Shown in pieces: positions 35,612 through 47,720 of a stretch of DNA of 64,000 nt. Numbering within the stretch: position 1 is the first letter of the stretch; each line of letters opens with the position of its first letter. The stretch is from Eutypa lata (taxonomy: Eukaryota; Ascomycota; Sordariomycetes; Xylariales; Diatrypaceae): NCBI GenBank assembly GCA_022661535.1, contig JAKULF010000005.1, positions 4,526,001-4,590,000 of the forward strand, given 5' to 3'. Below the pieces are notes generated by a model. That model ran no database searches. It had not been told where the DNA came from and was given only the letters and a program-made list of their open reading frames with translations. A program made the position numbers and the translations under genes.

Positions 35612-38541
35612 ATGCCGCCTAATTCATTCTGCGAGTGGATGGCGGGCTCTAACGTGAAACGCAGCAAGTCGAAACCCTCGAGCAAACGACCAGTCCTCTC
35701 AATATCGCTCGATACAGACGACGAGACCGACACGGACATGATTTCGCTTACATACCCGAGAACATCATCAACTCCAGCACAAAGAAAGCAAGTGCGATTT
35801 GCGGACGCCCCTAAGGGAGCACTGAAAGATCCATCCGCCAACTTTTCGGCAGATCAAGAATCAGAGGTCAGTACAGAGAGTAACGATACGAGTGATGACG
35901 GAAGCACTACAGACGAATCTGATGAAATGCTTTCGAAATTCTCGTATGCGGAATGCACCTTGGGACGACGTGAACTGAAAATCTTAAAGCAGACCAAAGG
36001 AAAGAAGAATAAGAGCAAGAAGGCGAAGGCAGACTCATCCGAGGATACTTCTGAGGATGAAACCCCCGCTACCGAGACAAAGCGCAAGGGCAAGGGGAAG
36101 AAGAAGCCCAACGCAGAGTCGTCCGAAGATACTACCGAAGATACTTCCGAGGATGAAGCTACTGCGGCCGTTCTCGCAAAGCACAAGGCCAAGAAAGCCA
36201 AAGAAGCCGAGCAAAAGAAGGCGAAGGCCAGCCAGAAGCCAAAGGGACAAGATGGATATGCAAAAGGCAAGAGCAAAGGCAAGGGAAAGGGCAAGAAAGC
36301 CAAGCAGAAGTCCGATACCGAATCTGAGGATGCTGAGACTGATACTGAGGATGAAACCGGCACCGAGACGGAGCCCGAGTCAGAAGCTGCAAGCGAGGCA
36401 TCATCGTCCGAAGAAGGGGAGGTCTTCGAGATAATAAGGAAGAAGAAGAAGAAGAAGAACAACAACAACAACAAGCAATCCTCCAAATCCAAGCAGAACA
36501 AGAAATCTCAGGAAAAAGGTGGCAAGGAGAAAAGTGGCAAGGGAAAGGGCGGCAAGGACGGCAAGAAAGATAAGAGTGGAGGTAAAGGGGGTGAACAAGG
36601 TACCGAGAAGAAGGGAAATGACGCTGGCGATAGCGACAGAGATCAGCCGTCCCATCGCTACCCTTACCCTCCCTATCCCAACATGCGAGCACCTGATCCT
36701 AACTTGCACCCCCAAGCCCACGTGGTGCGAGTCGAGCACGCCGTTGAGTCGCCATACGACCCCCGTCCCAACGCCTTCTATGACAACGGTAACGGCGTGA
36801 TGCGCGTTTACCACGGCCCCTTCTACGGCAACCCCCACAGCACCCTCTATCCTCGGCACGTATACAAGGACGACTCGAATTCGCCTATCAAGACACCCCA
36901 CCCCCTAAACAACCCTTGGTACAACGGATACGTGTACGATGATCATGGACGGCCGATGCCTTCCCACCATGACCCCACTAGGAAGCCCGGAAAAGCAGGA
37001 CATCAGCAGGGGGGCGGCCCTCCTCCTGCCGGGGGTCCCTCGGACTGGTTTCAGGGCTGGGGCACCGTGACGGCCGACGATGACAAAGGTAATAACAATA
37101 CGTCAGCCCAAAAGAACAAAAAAAAGTCACCGCCTGTCCCGCAGATGCCGCCGGTTCCCGAGTATACGGTAAACGCTAATGTGTTCAAGCGCGCCCTGGA
37201 GAACACCTTGTCGCCACCGATGAGGTCTAATAACTTATTCCCGTCGATCGAGAGCCCGGAGCACGCACGATCGGATGGGAGCCGCGGAGTCTCCGACAAG
37301 AGCAAGGGCACGGGAGCGTCGTCGAGGGCAGCGAGACAAGCCGACTGGACGGATCTGTGGAATACCGACATCAATCCTCCTCGGGATCCATCTCCTCCTC
37401 CTCGTATCTCGTCTTCGAACCATCACCACCGCAGCAGTACCAAGAACAAGCACGATGATAGCGGCCGATCGAAGGGCGAGAGAAAGGCGAGGTTCGCCGA
37501 CAGCTCTGACCATGTGTTCAGGGACATCGATGAGATCATAAAGCGCGACCAGGAGAGGTTGAAGGCCAGCGAGGAGCGCTGGGCCAACCTGAGCCGCAGC
37601 AGCAAGGAGCGGAGCTCCGACAAGAGCGGCAGCGCCGGCCGAGAAAGCAAGGAGCCTAGCCCCGAGAAGGACAACTGGGGCGGCGATTCCTGGGGAAATA
37701 CCAATAACAAGACCACCACGGATGACTGGGGTACCACCACCAACACCAACGTCAATACCGGCGGCGACACATGGGGTGCGGATGACTGGGGAAACAGCGG
37801 CAATACTGCGGGCGTTGATACCACCTGGGGAGACGGTGCGAATGATTCCGGCGACAATGGCCACAACGCTATTTCCCAAGCTGCTGACTGGGACTGGGGC
37901 AATGACAATACCAATAACGAGGAGACCAACAATGCCCAAGCGAAGAACGGCAGTGGTAAGTCACCACCACTACTATCCCTACTTAGTCATGTTTATTGTC
38001 ATTTATTCCTCGCATGCCTTTATTTCCCAGCTCTGTGGTATGACAGGACTAGGAGTCTAGTTCTCACACTGATACTCCCCATCTTTTGTTGCTCCCATCC
38101 CATACGCACATATACATCTCCATAATGATTTTTCTTCTTCTTCCTCTTATTCTTCTTTCCCTCTTACACGATAGATGATCTTTACTAACACATAACGAAA
38201 CAGACCGCAGCGAGAAGATGGCCGGCGGATGGCCGAGCCCCACCATGGCCCCGTCCGAGAAGTCCAACTCCAACAACTCGAACCGGCCGCCCCCCGGCGC
38301 CGACGGCGGCAACGTCCTCGCCGGTCCTACCCCTGCCTCGGACGGCGGCACCAAGAATAGCGACCCGAACCACGTGGAGTGGGACAAGGAGAAGTGGGGC
38401 GACCCCGAAAAGACCTGGGGCGATCCGACCGCAGCCCAGAGCTCGGGCGGCGTCTTCGACGAGGAAGAAGACGGGTGGGATGCGAAGGAGAAGAAGAAGA
38501 ATGGTAAGGGGAAGGGGAAGAGGAGGGAGAGTCCGTGGTGA
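35612..38541 (+). CDS. Large Lys/Ser/Glu-rich disordered protein with WG/GW-rich C-terminus, function unknown
   Basis: Two exons: 35612-37955 and 38204-38541, giving 893 aa; the 248-bp intron has GTAAGT, a TACTAAC branch point and an AACAG acceptor. Residues 50-65 contain KQVRFADAP, an RVxF PP1-docking-like site; RKARFADSSD near 625 repeats part of it. Residues about 70-320 are acidic SEDTSEDE clusters alternating with Lys-rich runs, ending in Lys6-Asn5. Residues about 345-480 are Pro/Tyr/His-rich. From about 688 to 893 there are at least ten WG or GW pairs (NWGG, SWGN, DWGT, TWGA, DWGN, TWGD, DWGN, GGWP, KWGD, TWGD, DGWD) in Asn/Asp/Thr/Gly-rich spacers. WG/GW arrays of this type bind Argonaute in GW182, Tas3 and plant NRPE1/SPT5L, so an Ago-hook role is possible but unproven. 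No folded domain is recognised. Confidence 0.8.
36435..36475. repeat. AAG then AAC trinucleotide tract inside the WG-protein gene
   Basis: AAGAAGAAG... followed by AACAACAAC... encodes a Lys6-Asn5 run in frame. Such tracts vary in length between strains. Confidence 0.75.
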
Positions 38542-40118
38542 TAGAGAGAGGGTGTGTGTGTGTGTGGTGAACAAACAGGATGAAACAGAAAAAGGATCGT
38601 TGATGAGGGATGAGTATTTGTTCAGATGTTTGGCTGCATGACACGAAGTTGTTTCGTCCAGTTGTCAGAAGGACATATGTTTGTATGAGTATGATTATGA
38701 TGATGATGATGATGTTGTTGTTGTCACCATCAAGGGAGGGAGACACCTATCTATGTATGTATGGAAAGGGTGCCAGGGTTTACGCACAGGGTCTCCTTTC
38801 CGGCAATTATTCTTCGCTTGGTTCTCCATGCATAAAGGAAGTAAGGAAGTACCTACGTTACCGGAGATTCATACATTCATGTCCATAGACACCAAAGTAG
38901 ATAGATAGTTAGATAGCTAGCTATCTCAATCTGTGCTCTCGTGGCACTAGTATGTATGTCAACGCAATGTACCGTTCGTTCTCTGAAGAAATTCCCCACC
39001 AGATATTGTGTCCATCCATAGATCTTCATTTAGTGAAAGTTATGTTGTTGTTTTAAATCTATCAATTCATTTTTTTCTTTCTCTTGCAAACTGATAAACC
39101 GCCTATAGTTACTCTCCTTTTCGGGGGAGCGAGTATATATATATAATAGTGACAACGATAATGATGATGGTGGACAGACGGAGGCACGAGTGAGTAGATG
39201 AATGATTGGGGGCAGATTTAAGATACGGAACCATGTAACTTAGGCGTACGAGACGAGACGACTTATGCCAGCCAGTGAGAAGAAGGATGTAACCAGCCAC
39301 CTCTCCTCCTCCTCCTCCTCCTCCTCCCATGATCATAGCCGGTAAGATCCTATCGACTACACCCACCTCCTGTCAACCAACCCACATTTGTGACTAAAAT
39401 AAATACTGCAGTAGGTATCTACCTACATTCTCTAAGGTACTTATTCATTCTATTAATCTTCTACGTTGGAGGTAAGTAAGTTAGTTGTAATATATCACTT
39501 ATTAGTTTTGAGCATAATAGTGTGCTACACAAAACAGACCCTAGGTTTCAGCCACCTGTGTTTGCTTGCTTGCTTACTACGGAAAGAGGCGTCTCAGAAC
39601 AGAAGAAGGGAAGAACCACGGCCTACGAGACCAACAAGGATACGATGTTAGCTAGCACACAAGTACGACGTTGTAACTGTTAAAGGAGATTGGCATTGGG
39701 AATGTGTCACCATGTAGACGGGTGATACATTGAAAGTCGTCGCCACCCTTAAACATACTTCCTCCTAACTAACATTTGCTTGTTTACGAAATACCGTATA
39801 TAATCACATTTAAATGCATCAAGACGTCGTTGGTATAGAAACCCAATATCAATTTAGGGGGGGGGGGTAGCTATGACAATCTGTAGACTCTGTAGAAGAC
39901 GAAATTAAGAACTCGCTTTTGGTGTGCATCCCGTGCTAAAATTACCTTGTTTTTGGTGTGATCCGAAAGGAATGAGAAGTAGCACATCACCGCAGCTCTG
40001 CAACGAAGTGGAGAATTCCTATAAAACAACGAGAGACGAACTCAAGAAACTTGTGACCCATGAAATACCACTAGCATATGTCCAACATAAACGGTATTCA
40101 CTCCAGAGTCGGCGTCGC
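38542..40118. other. Convergent spacer with microsatellites
   Basis: About 1.6 kb between the 3' ends of the WG-protein gene and TIF5. It holds a GTGTGTGTGTG run (about 38551-38565), ATGATGATG (about 38697-38713), GATAGATAG/CTAGCTAGC tracts (about 38900-38925), CTC repeats (39300-39327) and a G9 run near 39858. No coding region seen. Confidence 0.55.
39300..39327. repeat. CTC trinucleotide microsatellite
   Basis: About nine tandem CTC units in intergenic DNA. Confidence 0.75.
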
Positions 40119-41492
40119 TTACTCGTCATCAGACTCGTCCTCCTCAGCCTCCTCAAGCCACTTGAGGAAAGGCTCGGCACCGCGGCGGATCTTCTTAGAA
40201 GTCGAAAGATCGATGTACTTCTTGCTAGCCTTGCTTCCCCACTTGGTGACGACCTCCTCGCTCACCAAGTCCTTGTCGTACAGCTGGTGAAGGACCTTGA
40301 CGATCTTGTCGCTAGTCATAAGCTCGGGATGATTCTTGCCTTGAGTGGCCAAGAGACGCTCAATCCCTCCGAGCAGAGCCTTCTCGTGACGCTCAGATGT
40401 AACAAGCTGAAGCTATGTTAGTACAACATACAACATCGATGAACAGGGCTAGGGGGGGTGAAAACGAACCTGCTTGAAGATACCAGCACGCTTAGGGATC
40501 TGCGTGATTATATTCTCGTTGAAGAGTGTCTGGGAGAGCACCAAAACGGTCTTGTGCTTGGTGTCGATTCCCAGTTCCTTGGCTTTGACATATACCTTGA
40601 TGCCATCAACCTTGTCAATGCCGCCATTCTTTGCGGACTCTTCCTGAATCCAGTCACCCAAGGCGTCGTAGACGGTGTTGCCACCGCCTTCTCCGTCCTC
40701 ATCCTCGTCTTCGCCACCAGCTCCACCGAGAACGAGCTTCTGGCGAAACTCATTGGGAAGCTGGTTCTGGCGGGCCTTGACAGCCTTTTCAGACATGTCA
40801 ACGGCCCATTCCTCGTCCCTGACTTCAGTGGGGGCATCGATGACCTGAGCATCGGCAGTGATTTTACGGGTAAACTCGTCGTCACTGCCTGCATCCTCGT
40901 CGTCATCGTTCTTGTTGTCTCCGGTCGCACTGGAGCCGTTCTCGGATTTGTCATCACTACCGCTTCCGTGACCATTCTCTTTGTTACCATTCTGCTGTTG
41001 TTGTCTTGCCTTCTTAGCTGCCCTACGCTCGGCCTTGTCTTTCTTGGCACCCTTCTTAGGCTGGTTCTTTAGGATAAACCCGCTAAGCTTCAGGCGGAGA
41101 TCAACTTCAGATCGCTGACCGCAGGCCTTGCAGTCGAGCACGATGCGACCATCTTTGATGACGACATCGGTCTCGGGGTTCTTGCACTTCTTGCAGAGGA
41201 CGAACTTGTTGATAAAGCCATCAAGGTAATCCTGCAGCTTAGGGGCGTCGTGGGCGCCGTTGATGATCCATCGGTCATCAGGGGGGTCAATGTTGGTTTG
41301 AGCACCGAGCTCGAAGCCAAAGTACTTGATGACGTAGGACCCCGGGCGGGCAAGGGACTGAGCAACGCTGCTCAGGTTGACAACAACAGTTTTGATACCG
41401 TTGCCTTTGCCTTCTATCTTTGTCTGGATCTTCTCCATCTTGTAGCGATAGAAGGCGTCGGTGACATCGCGGCGGACGTTGACGAGAGCCAT
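40119..41492 (-). CDS. TIF5: Translation initiation factor eIF5
   Basis: Two exons: 41492-40470 and 40412-40119, giving 438 aa. The N-terminal GAP domain starts [16 protein letters not shown] with the Arg finger (Arg16 here, matching Arg15 of yeast) and continues with [11 protein letters not shown]. The C2-C2 zinc ribbon is CKKC...CKAC at about 100-122. A charged linker (Lys-rich then Asp/Glu/Gly-rich, about 145-265) leads to the W2 HEAT domain at about 275-438. That domain ends with the aromatic-acidic boxes ([18 protein letters not shown]) that bind eIF2 beta and eIF3c. eIF5 stimulates GTP hydrolysis by eIF2 on the scanning 40S ribosome. The intron uses GTTCGT and TAACATAG with a TACTAAC branch point just before the acceptor. 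All core features are intact. Confidence 0.96.
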
Positions 41493-44226
41493 GATTGCGG
41501 TATTGTATTGGGGGGTTGGCTATGGTAGCAAAGGGGGGAGTGGTAAGATAATCTTGGTACTGGTCGGAGAGACGGGATTTCTTTTTGTGGCTGGGTGATG
41601 AGAGAAGACTAGATAGTCATTCGCAAATATTGACGAGATCGGCAAGGGAAGATAGGACGAGCCAAAGGAGGTTAGTAGAGAGGATTGGTTCTGATGAACA
41701 TAGGGGCCACTTGATGATGATAGTTGCTGGCGTTGGAAGGCATTAACTCGGACGATGCAATGTCGCTCTTTGGTTCAACCGACAGAATAGATGTCCGGAC
41801 AACTAGGTTTCCGCGGTATGCGAAATGACTGCAGCGTCAGAGGGGGTAGGTGTGTAAACACAGCGTTCTTTTCGTGCTGATACATAAACAGCAAATGTAT
41901 CGTGAACCCTTGGTACGTGGGGTTTTGGGTTTTCTTTGCCTGAATCAGAGGACTAAAGCGACAACCACGACGAAAAGTAAATCTGGATATGGAGCGACAA
42001 GGTTGTCAAGATTCAATATCCAGGTAGGTAAGCGTGAGGTGTTTTTATTTTGTTTTCAAATCAAGTTGTGTTTGCGTTATTAGGTGTAGTAGGAGGTAGT
42101 CAGAAGGAAGAGTAATTATTTGGGTATGATTTTGTGCGTTGGGTGAAGAAATCAGAAGAGAAGGGAGGGGGGCGAGTAGCGTTGCGTAGCGGATCCCGCG
42201 GGTATTATATGGTATTTGTTGACACCTATCAGATAGGTGCAATTGTTCTGGTTTCAGAAATAATGCTGACACGGTATTTCTTTGTTACTCAATTGATTGA
42301 TTGCTTTATTGTTGCGTCAAAAGAGTTGAGAGTTGAGAGTAGAAGGGGGGAGTCAAATTGGTGAGAGTTTAAAAAAGGGAAGATGGAGTTAGTCAAAGAA
42401 AATTCACGAATTCACGCTAGGTATAAAACTAGCCAAATGTTGATGATTAATTGAGTACGGGTTTAGTAAAGTGCGCTGGTGCGTTACCGAACTCAGGTTC
42501 AGACAACTAATAAGCCCCCCCTCACTCTCTCTCTCTTGCTGCTGTTTGCCCCTCTCCCAGTTACCTCTACATGGTTAGAATGCTACTATGCCACAATGCC
42601 TGCCTACATACGTCCCTCTGCTGCCTCTGTTGTCTTCAAGTGCCCTGAGGCTAACTAGAAGGCAACAACTACCGCACAGGTCAACGTGCATGTTAAACAG
42701 GGCCAGTCATTAGGATACCTCGGAATGATTGGATTTGGGATGTGGCATCTCACCTTGTCAACTTGCCTAGGCTCCCAGAGGAACCAGGGAACTCAAAGGA
42801 AGGGTTAGGGCGGACTCTCAGTAACCAACTACCAAACTAGGTAGGTTGTGGGGGGGAAAGGAGGGGTCCTCCTGCTTCTGGGCTTGCCGAGAAAGCCTAA
42901 AACACAGGCCAAATTTATGGGGTTAGAAATTGCGACAGCTTGAAATCTGATCCAATCATGACGAGCACGCAACTGCGTAAACAATTCTTTGTGCATCTTT
43001 CATAATATAAATACTCGCAGGATGCACACTTCTCAGAATACATACGTAAAAACAGGAAATTTCCTTGTTGCCTGTGTGTGACTGTAAGTACATACACCTG
43101 CATACCTACCTACACAAGTTCCATGGTACAGAGGGCACTTCGTAGGACTTGCCTCATTCATTGGGCATCCATCAGCAACATCGGTCTGCATCCATTATGT
43201 ATCAAACCAAACCACGGAGCTTGGTTGGACAAATGAAATATCTACATTAGACTGCCCAATGTACAGTGAACTACAGACTTGTATGTTCTAATGCTACGCT
43301 GCATTTCCTCATCATGTTTCTTGATAAGAGGTGATATCATTAATCACTTCCATAATAGAACCTGGTAAGAGTATCCAAAATTGAAGCAAAAATACCTGTT
43401 TGTAAATGATCTTATCCTGAACGCTTAGGACTGACTGCATCTTAGTCACCGAAGTCACGATGTAATACTATCTAGGTACATACAACTATAGGCACATTCA
43501 CATGCTCCTCGAAGCAAAATTACACCATGTAGGATTTTGCTCATGAAGTTAGAATCTAGTCATTGTTTGCCTTCCCTATTCGAAATTGTCTCGAACTGGT
43601 ATCATGCCCTTTCCTCTCTTCAAATTGTAGAAGAACACAATTATAGCCTCATTGCATCAGATAAATGGGCTTGCATATGCACGTACAATAATAACTTACT
43701 AAGGCACGTAGAACTAAAAGGTAACTCATATCCACTCGGGATCAAACCGTAAAGTAGCCGACGAAGTACTTTAAACTATGTAGCAATCTTTTGTACTAGG
43801 ACAACCAATATCGGCAGAGATGCTACCACAGTGCATGCAAAGCAGAGACTTGGTGGTCTCAAAATGGGATTTAAACAATATATTCCTCAGCTCAATATAG
43901 TCTGGGCAACCGTACAATCACATGTCCCCAACGCCTATGCTCAGATGAAGTGTAACATCCCAACCCAAGTCTGAAACCTCAGACATTCGCCGACTTTCAT
44001 CCTACAAAAGTGCCATGCTTTATATAATAGTATGACCCTCGTACCAGATCTAAAAGCCCATGAATTAAATCGTAGGATTGTTGTGGCAGGAGCATCAGCG
44101 GTCCAGCCAATGAGCAAACAACGCCACATATTATAATGCCGGGGGTATAAAAGAAACGAATTAGAAGAATACCAGGCGGAGAGGAAAACGGTATGGTTTC
44201 GTCTACTCAAAACGAAAGACTGCCGC
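41493..44226. other. Spacer between TIF5 start and CBF1 end
   Basis: About 2.7 kb. The TIF5 promoter is on its left. CT-repeats occur near 42520-42540 and TACC tracts near 43105. Frames are short and unconvincing. Confidence 0.5.
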
Positions 44227-45304
44227 TCAAGAGGATGGCGGTGCCGAGTCTCCTTTTTGTTGCGTCGGTTGCAGCCCTGCGCTTTGAGCCATTTGCTTCC
44301 AGATTGTCAACTCTTTATACGCCCGCTCGCACTCCTGTTTGAGCTTATCATTAGAAGCGCTGAGCTCTTGGATAGCCTGCTCTGTGAGAAGTTTCTCTAA
44401 TGTCCACTTCTCGATGTTCTGGGCTTCATTTTCCTTAAGCTGGGTGATAAAGGCTACCGCACGTTGCAGAATGGACCCCTTGTTCTTCTCACAACCAGGT
44501 ACAATTTTAGCAAGCTCGTTAATGCCTTCGTTGATAGTCTCTCGACGACGGCGTTCAACTTTAGTAGCGTTAGCATTATGCAATTGTAAACATTCTCCAG
44601 GTGTACTTACCTTCTTTGTGGTTGTCCTTCCGCATCTTGTGCCACTCTTCAGATCCCACAGCGGGTTTGTGGGGAGTGGGGGTTGAGTATGAATGACTCG
44701 TCCTGATGCCGTTCTGGGGTGATTGTTGCCCAAGACCACCTGCAGAGGGATCTGGGGGAGGCAGGCCATCTGAATGTGGCATCATGTCGTTTGAACCGAA
44801 TGATGGCTCTTGATGATGCTCCGTCTCCCCCACAGTTTGGGTGGCAAAGGTTTCTTCTGTGGGCTGAGGGATATGAAGCGTCGGGTACATTGTCCCCAAC
44901 GCAGCAGCGGCCGTGCTTGATGCATTTGCAGGATCGGCAGCTTCGTGATGCTCGTGATGATGTTCCACCGTAGCCTGCTGGAGAGCAGAGAAATCAGCAT
45001 TCACGTTAGCCGCCTGGGCAGCTGCTTGGGCAGCCTCGACAGCGCTTTCAACATAGGCTGCAGACGCTGCATCTGGTGTGTTAGACATAGCGGCGGCAGG
45101 AGCGCTACGTTTGGACCGTCGTGACTCCGGAGACGAATCTGGCGCACCACGCTTCCGCTTCTGGGTGGGGCTGGAAGGGGCTGATGTGTTGAAATCTGTT
45201 TGGTCTGCCACAGCTGCGTCGGCCATAGCGGCCAGATGTTCGCGATTGATATGAGCCAGCGGGTCGAGGAGCGACTCCGTCTGAGTATATCCGTTGGACT
45301 CCAT
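44227..45304 (-). CDS. CBF1: bHLH transcription factor Cbf1/Cpf1-like
   Basis: Two exons: 45304-44611 and 44558-44227, giving 341 aa. The intron interrupts the basic region exactly at HKE|VERRRR. Residues 35-70 hold a Lys/Arg cluster (QKRKRG...SRRSKRS) that may be a nuclear signal. About 75-115 is Ala-rich. The bHLH domain is at about 223-280: HKEVERRRRETINEGINELAKIVPG has the His/Glu/Arg set that reads CACGTG, followed by helix 2 (KGSILQRAVAFITQL). A leucine-zipper-like coiled coil (ENEAQNIEKW...LKQECERAYKEL) follows to about 325. In yeast Cbf1 binds TCACGTG at centromere element I and sulfur-gene promoters; in filamentous fungi the promoter role is the likely one. A CACGTGAT site lies 0.66 kb upstream. 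Confidence 0.93.
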
Positions 45305-47720
45305 AGTTGCTTAGTTACAAAGCGCTGTAGTCGATTGACGACGGCACCTACAGTGGGCTTTACTCAAGATGCGCCCAACCATACACAGTGGGATGAGAGA
45401 AACCCAAGCTTAGTTCGAGGATCTAGATGTGTTAGTTACTATGTAAATACTATGATTTCCCTTTGTAAACACAGGTGTATTAGGAAAGGAGCTATCGCCA
45501 TCATCATCATTTATGGTCACTTTGGAGAGCGGACATCTGGGTGAAGGGGTGGTGGTGACGAGCTACAGACAGCTACGCGAAATCTGTTTGTAGCTGCAGC
45601 AGCAAAATGTAGCGAAACGATGGTTTGTAGCGAGCCAACTATGACTTGGCTGGCTCAGGGAAATTGATAGTCGACAGTTCGATCTAAGCGACAGCCAACC
45701 AGTCCAGTACAAATGTGATGCAGCTCAGGCCGTCGCGATTTGTGCTATATTCTGATCGACGACAGGCTGCAGGCGCAGAGTTTTTCATGGTGATACCATG
45801 TGAACAGTTCTTGCGGCGACGGGTGGAATTTGGATTCCAGTGCCAGCGCTGATGATATGATGGCGACGACATAAGGGGCAATTGAAAGACACGAAGTACA
45901 TACTTTGCTTATTACCAAGACGGGAGTTGATTGATGCTAGCAATGTCCCGTGATCTCGCGAACACGTGATGGTCAAATGAGTGGATTCGATAGGTATAAG
46001 TTATTGTCGATGGTAGAGGACAAAGCTTCCAGAAGCAACAACACTTCTTGTTAGAAGCAAGACAGTGGTGGTGGCTTGGGTCGAGTTTGTCCCGAGTTGT
46101 GGGAATATGAAAAACCCGGTCGGCGCGTAGGTTGGTGAGCTTTTTGAGATTATTCTCTAAGAAATAGGGAAAATCTGAATGGCGCAAGTTGAGGAGGTCA
46201 AATGCCTAGTAGTAGGAGGGTGCAGTTCTTGCTTCGAGAATACAGGGCCAATCGCGTTTGGGGGTGGGCTTCCCACTTTGCTCTCCCCAGGCATTCACTC
46301 ACTCACTGTTCCCTATCCCGCAAATGTGATGCACGGTCCACCCTTAATCCCTTAGGAAAAGGGTCCCACTTGAATCTGTATCTACCAAATCCTCAATCCT
46401 CAAGGTTTCACTTGTCGACTCTGATTCAAACCCTCCTTATCGCTTGCTTGCCGCTGAGATTCTCAATCACAACCTATTAAATCTAAAGCTGGATCTCTTT
46501 AGGAACCAGAGCTTGATATCTTTACAAAACCAAGTCTATCATTCTTTGGAAGATAAACGTAACTACTTACGTAGTAAATATGCACGAGGCTTTGTATTAT
46601 CTATGTACATATATACCTACTTATCCTAGGTAGGAGTCTAGGACTAATAACACACATGTGAACCATCTACAGTCAACGCGAAGCAACATAGCACTTTTCC
46701 CCTTTGGAGTTAGCTGCTAGTCTCACCAGACCTGACCTTGTGATCATTTCTATCTGCATGTGTGACTGTTAGTCTCTGAAGTACCGGAATCAATTTTTAG
46801 AAGTCTGGGCATTTAATGCTATCACTTCTACAATATAACTTACCTAAGTCCCAAGCCATGCTGACACACTGCCTAGGTATTGAATCCCATTTTCTCATTC
46901 AAGGTGTTGGTTGTAATATTACGCTACGGGAATGTTGGTTGGCAGTTCTACTACCCAACCTGCCAACTACCTACCTAGCCTAGGAAGATATTTCTCAATC
47001 ACAATAACTATCAACCAACTACCCAGTACCTACCTAGGTACATAGGTATGTCTATCGTCTTTTTTAACTAGAAGGAGGCTTGAAATATTATATTGACTAA
47101 TATTATAATTTCCCTAGATGCACAATTTGTAGTCTAAACAAATGACATGCAGGTTCCCGAACTCTTTTACCTTCCAGCCTTCCAGGGGCTTGCTAGGTAT
47201 GTACGTAGGTAGAGAACATACCCAAGATAACTTAGCTAGCAGTCTACAGATAATAGATAGATATACGAATATCATCGTGGTATTCTATGTGGAACTCGAG
47301 CCTCTGATTGTATGTACCTTGTCGGCTTGTGCACCTGCACCTACATACATACATCCATACATACACCCATACCTACCTAATGCATGTGCGTATCGATAGG
47401 TTGTGCGATCGGCCGCAGCGGGGGTTAAAGGGAGGCGCATCGGCCTACCGGGTTCGGACCTTTTGAGTGGATCACATAGTGAGCCCCACCCCCATCCGGC
47501 AGAAAGCTCGAGCCCATGTCTGATCATCACTTCATTTTAGACCAACCAGACCTTGACGTCGTTTAGATAGAGGGAGACCTGAACCACATTTCAGTTGATT
47601 CTTATTAAGTATTCAGGTATTCAATAACCACTCCTGTTTCTATTCTCGCTTAGACGTTAAAACCCCCCCAAAAACCACTGTCACAGAAGATACAACCATC
47701 CCATAATCCCAGTGCCCATC
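45305..47720. other. Divergent spacer CBF1 / GID9
   Basis: About 2.4 kb with both promoters. It contains the CACGTGAT E-box (45963), CAATCC/CTCAAT-like direct repeats near 46385-46400, ACCTAGGTA tracts near 46620-46640 and 47020-47050, and a CATACATAC tract near 47345-47372. No gene recognised. Confidence 0.5.
45963..45970. promoter_or_regulatory. Candidate Cbf1 E-box in the CBF1 upstream region
   Basis: CACGTGAT (ATCACGTG on the minus strand) lies about 660 bases upstream of the CBF1 start codon in the CBF1/GID9 spacer. It matches the RTCACRTG site class of Cbf1-type proteins, which suggests autoregulation or control of the divergent gene. The sequence match is direct; the function is inferred. 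Confidence 0.4.
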
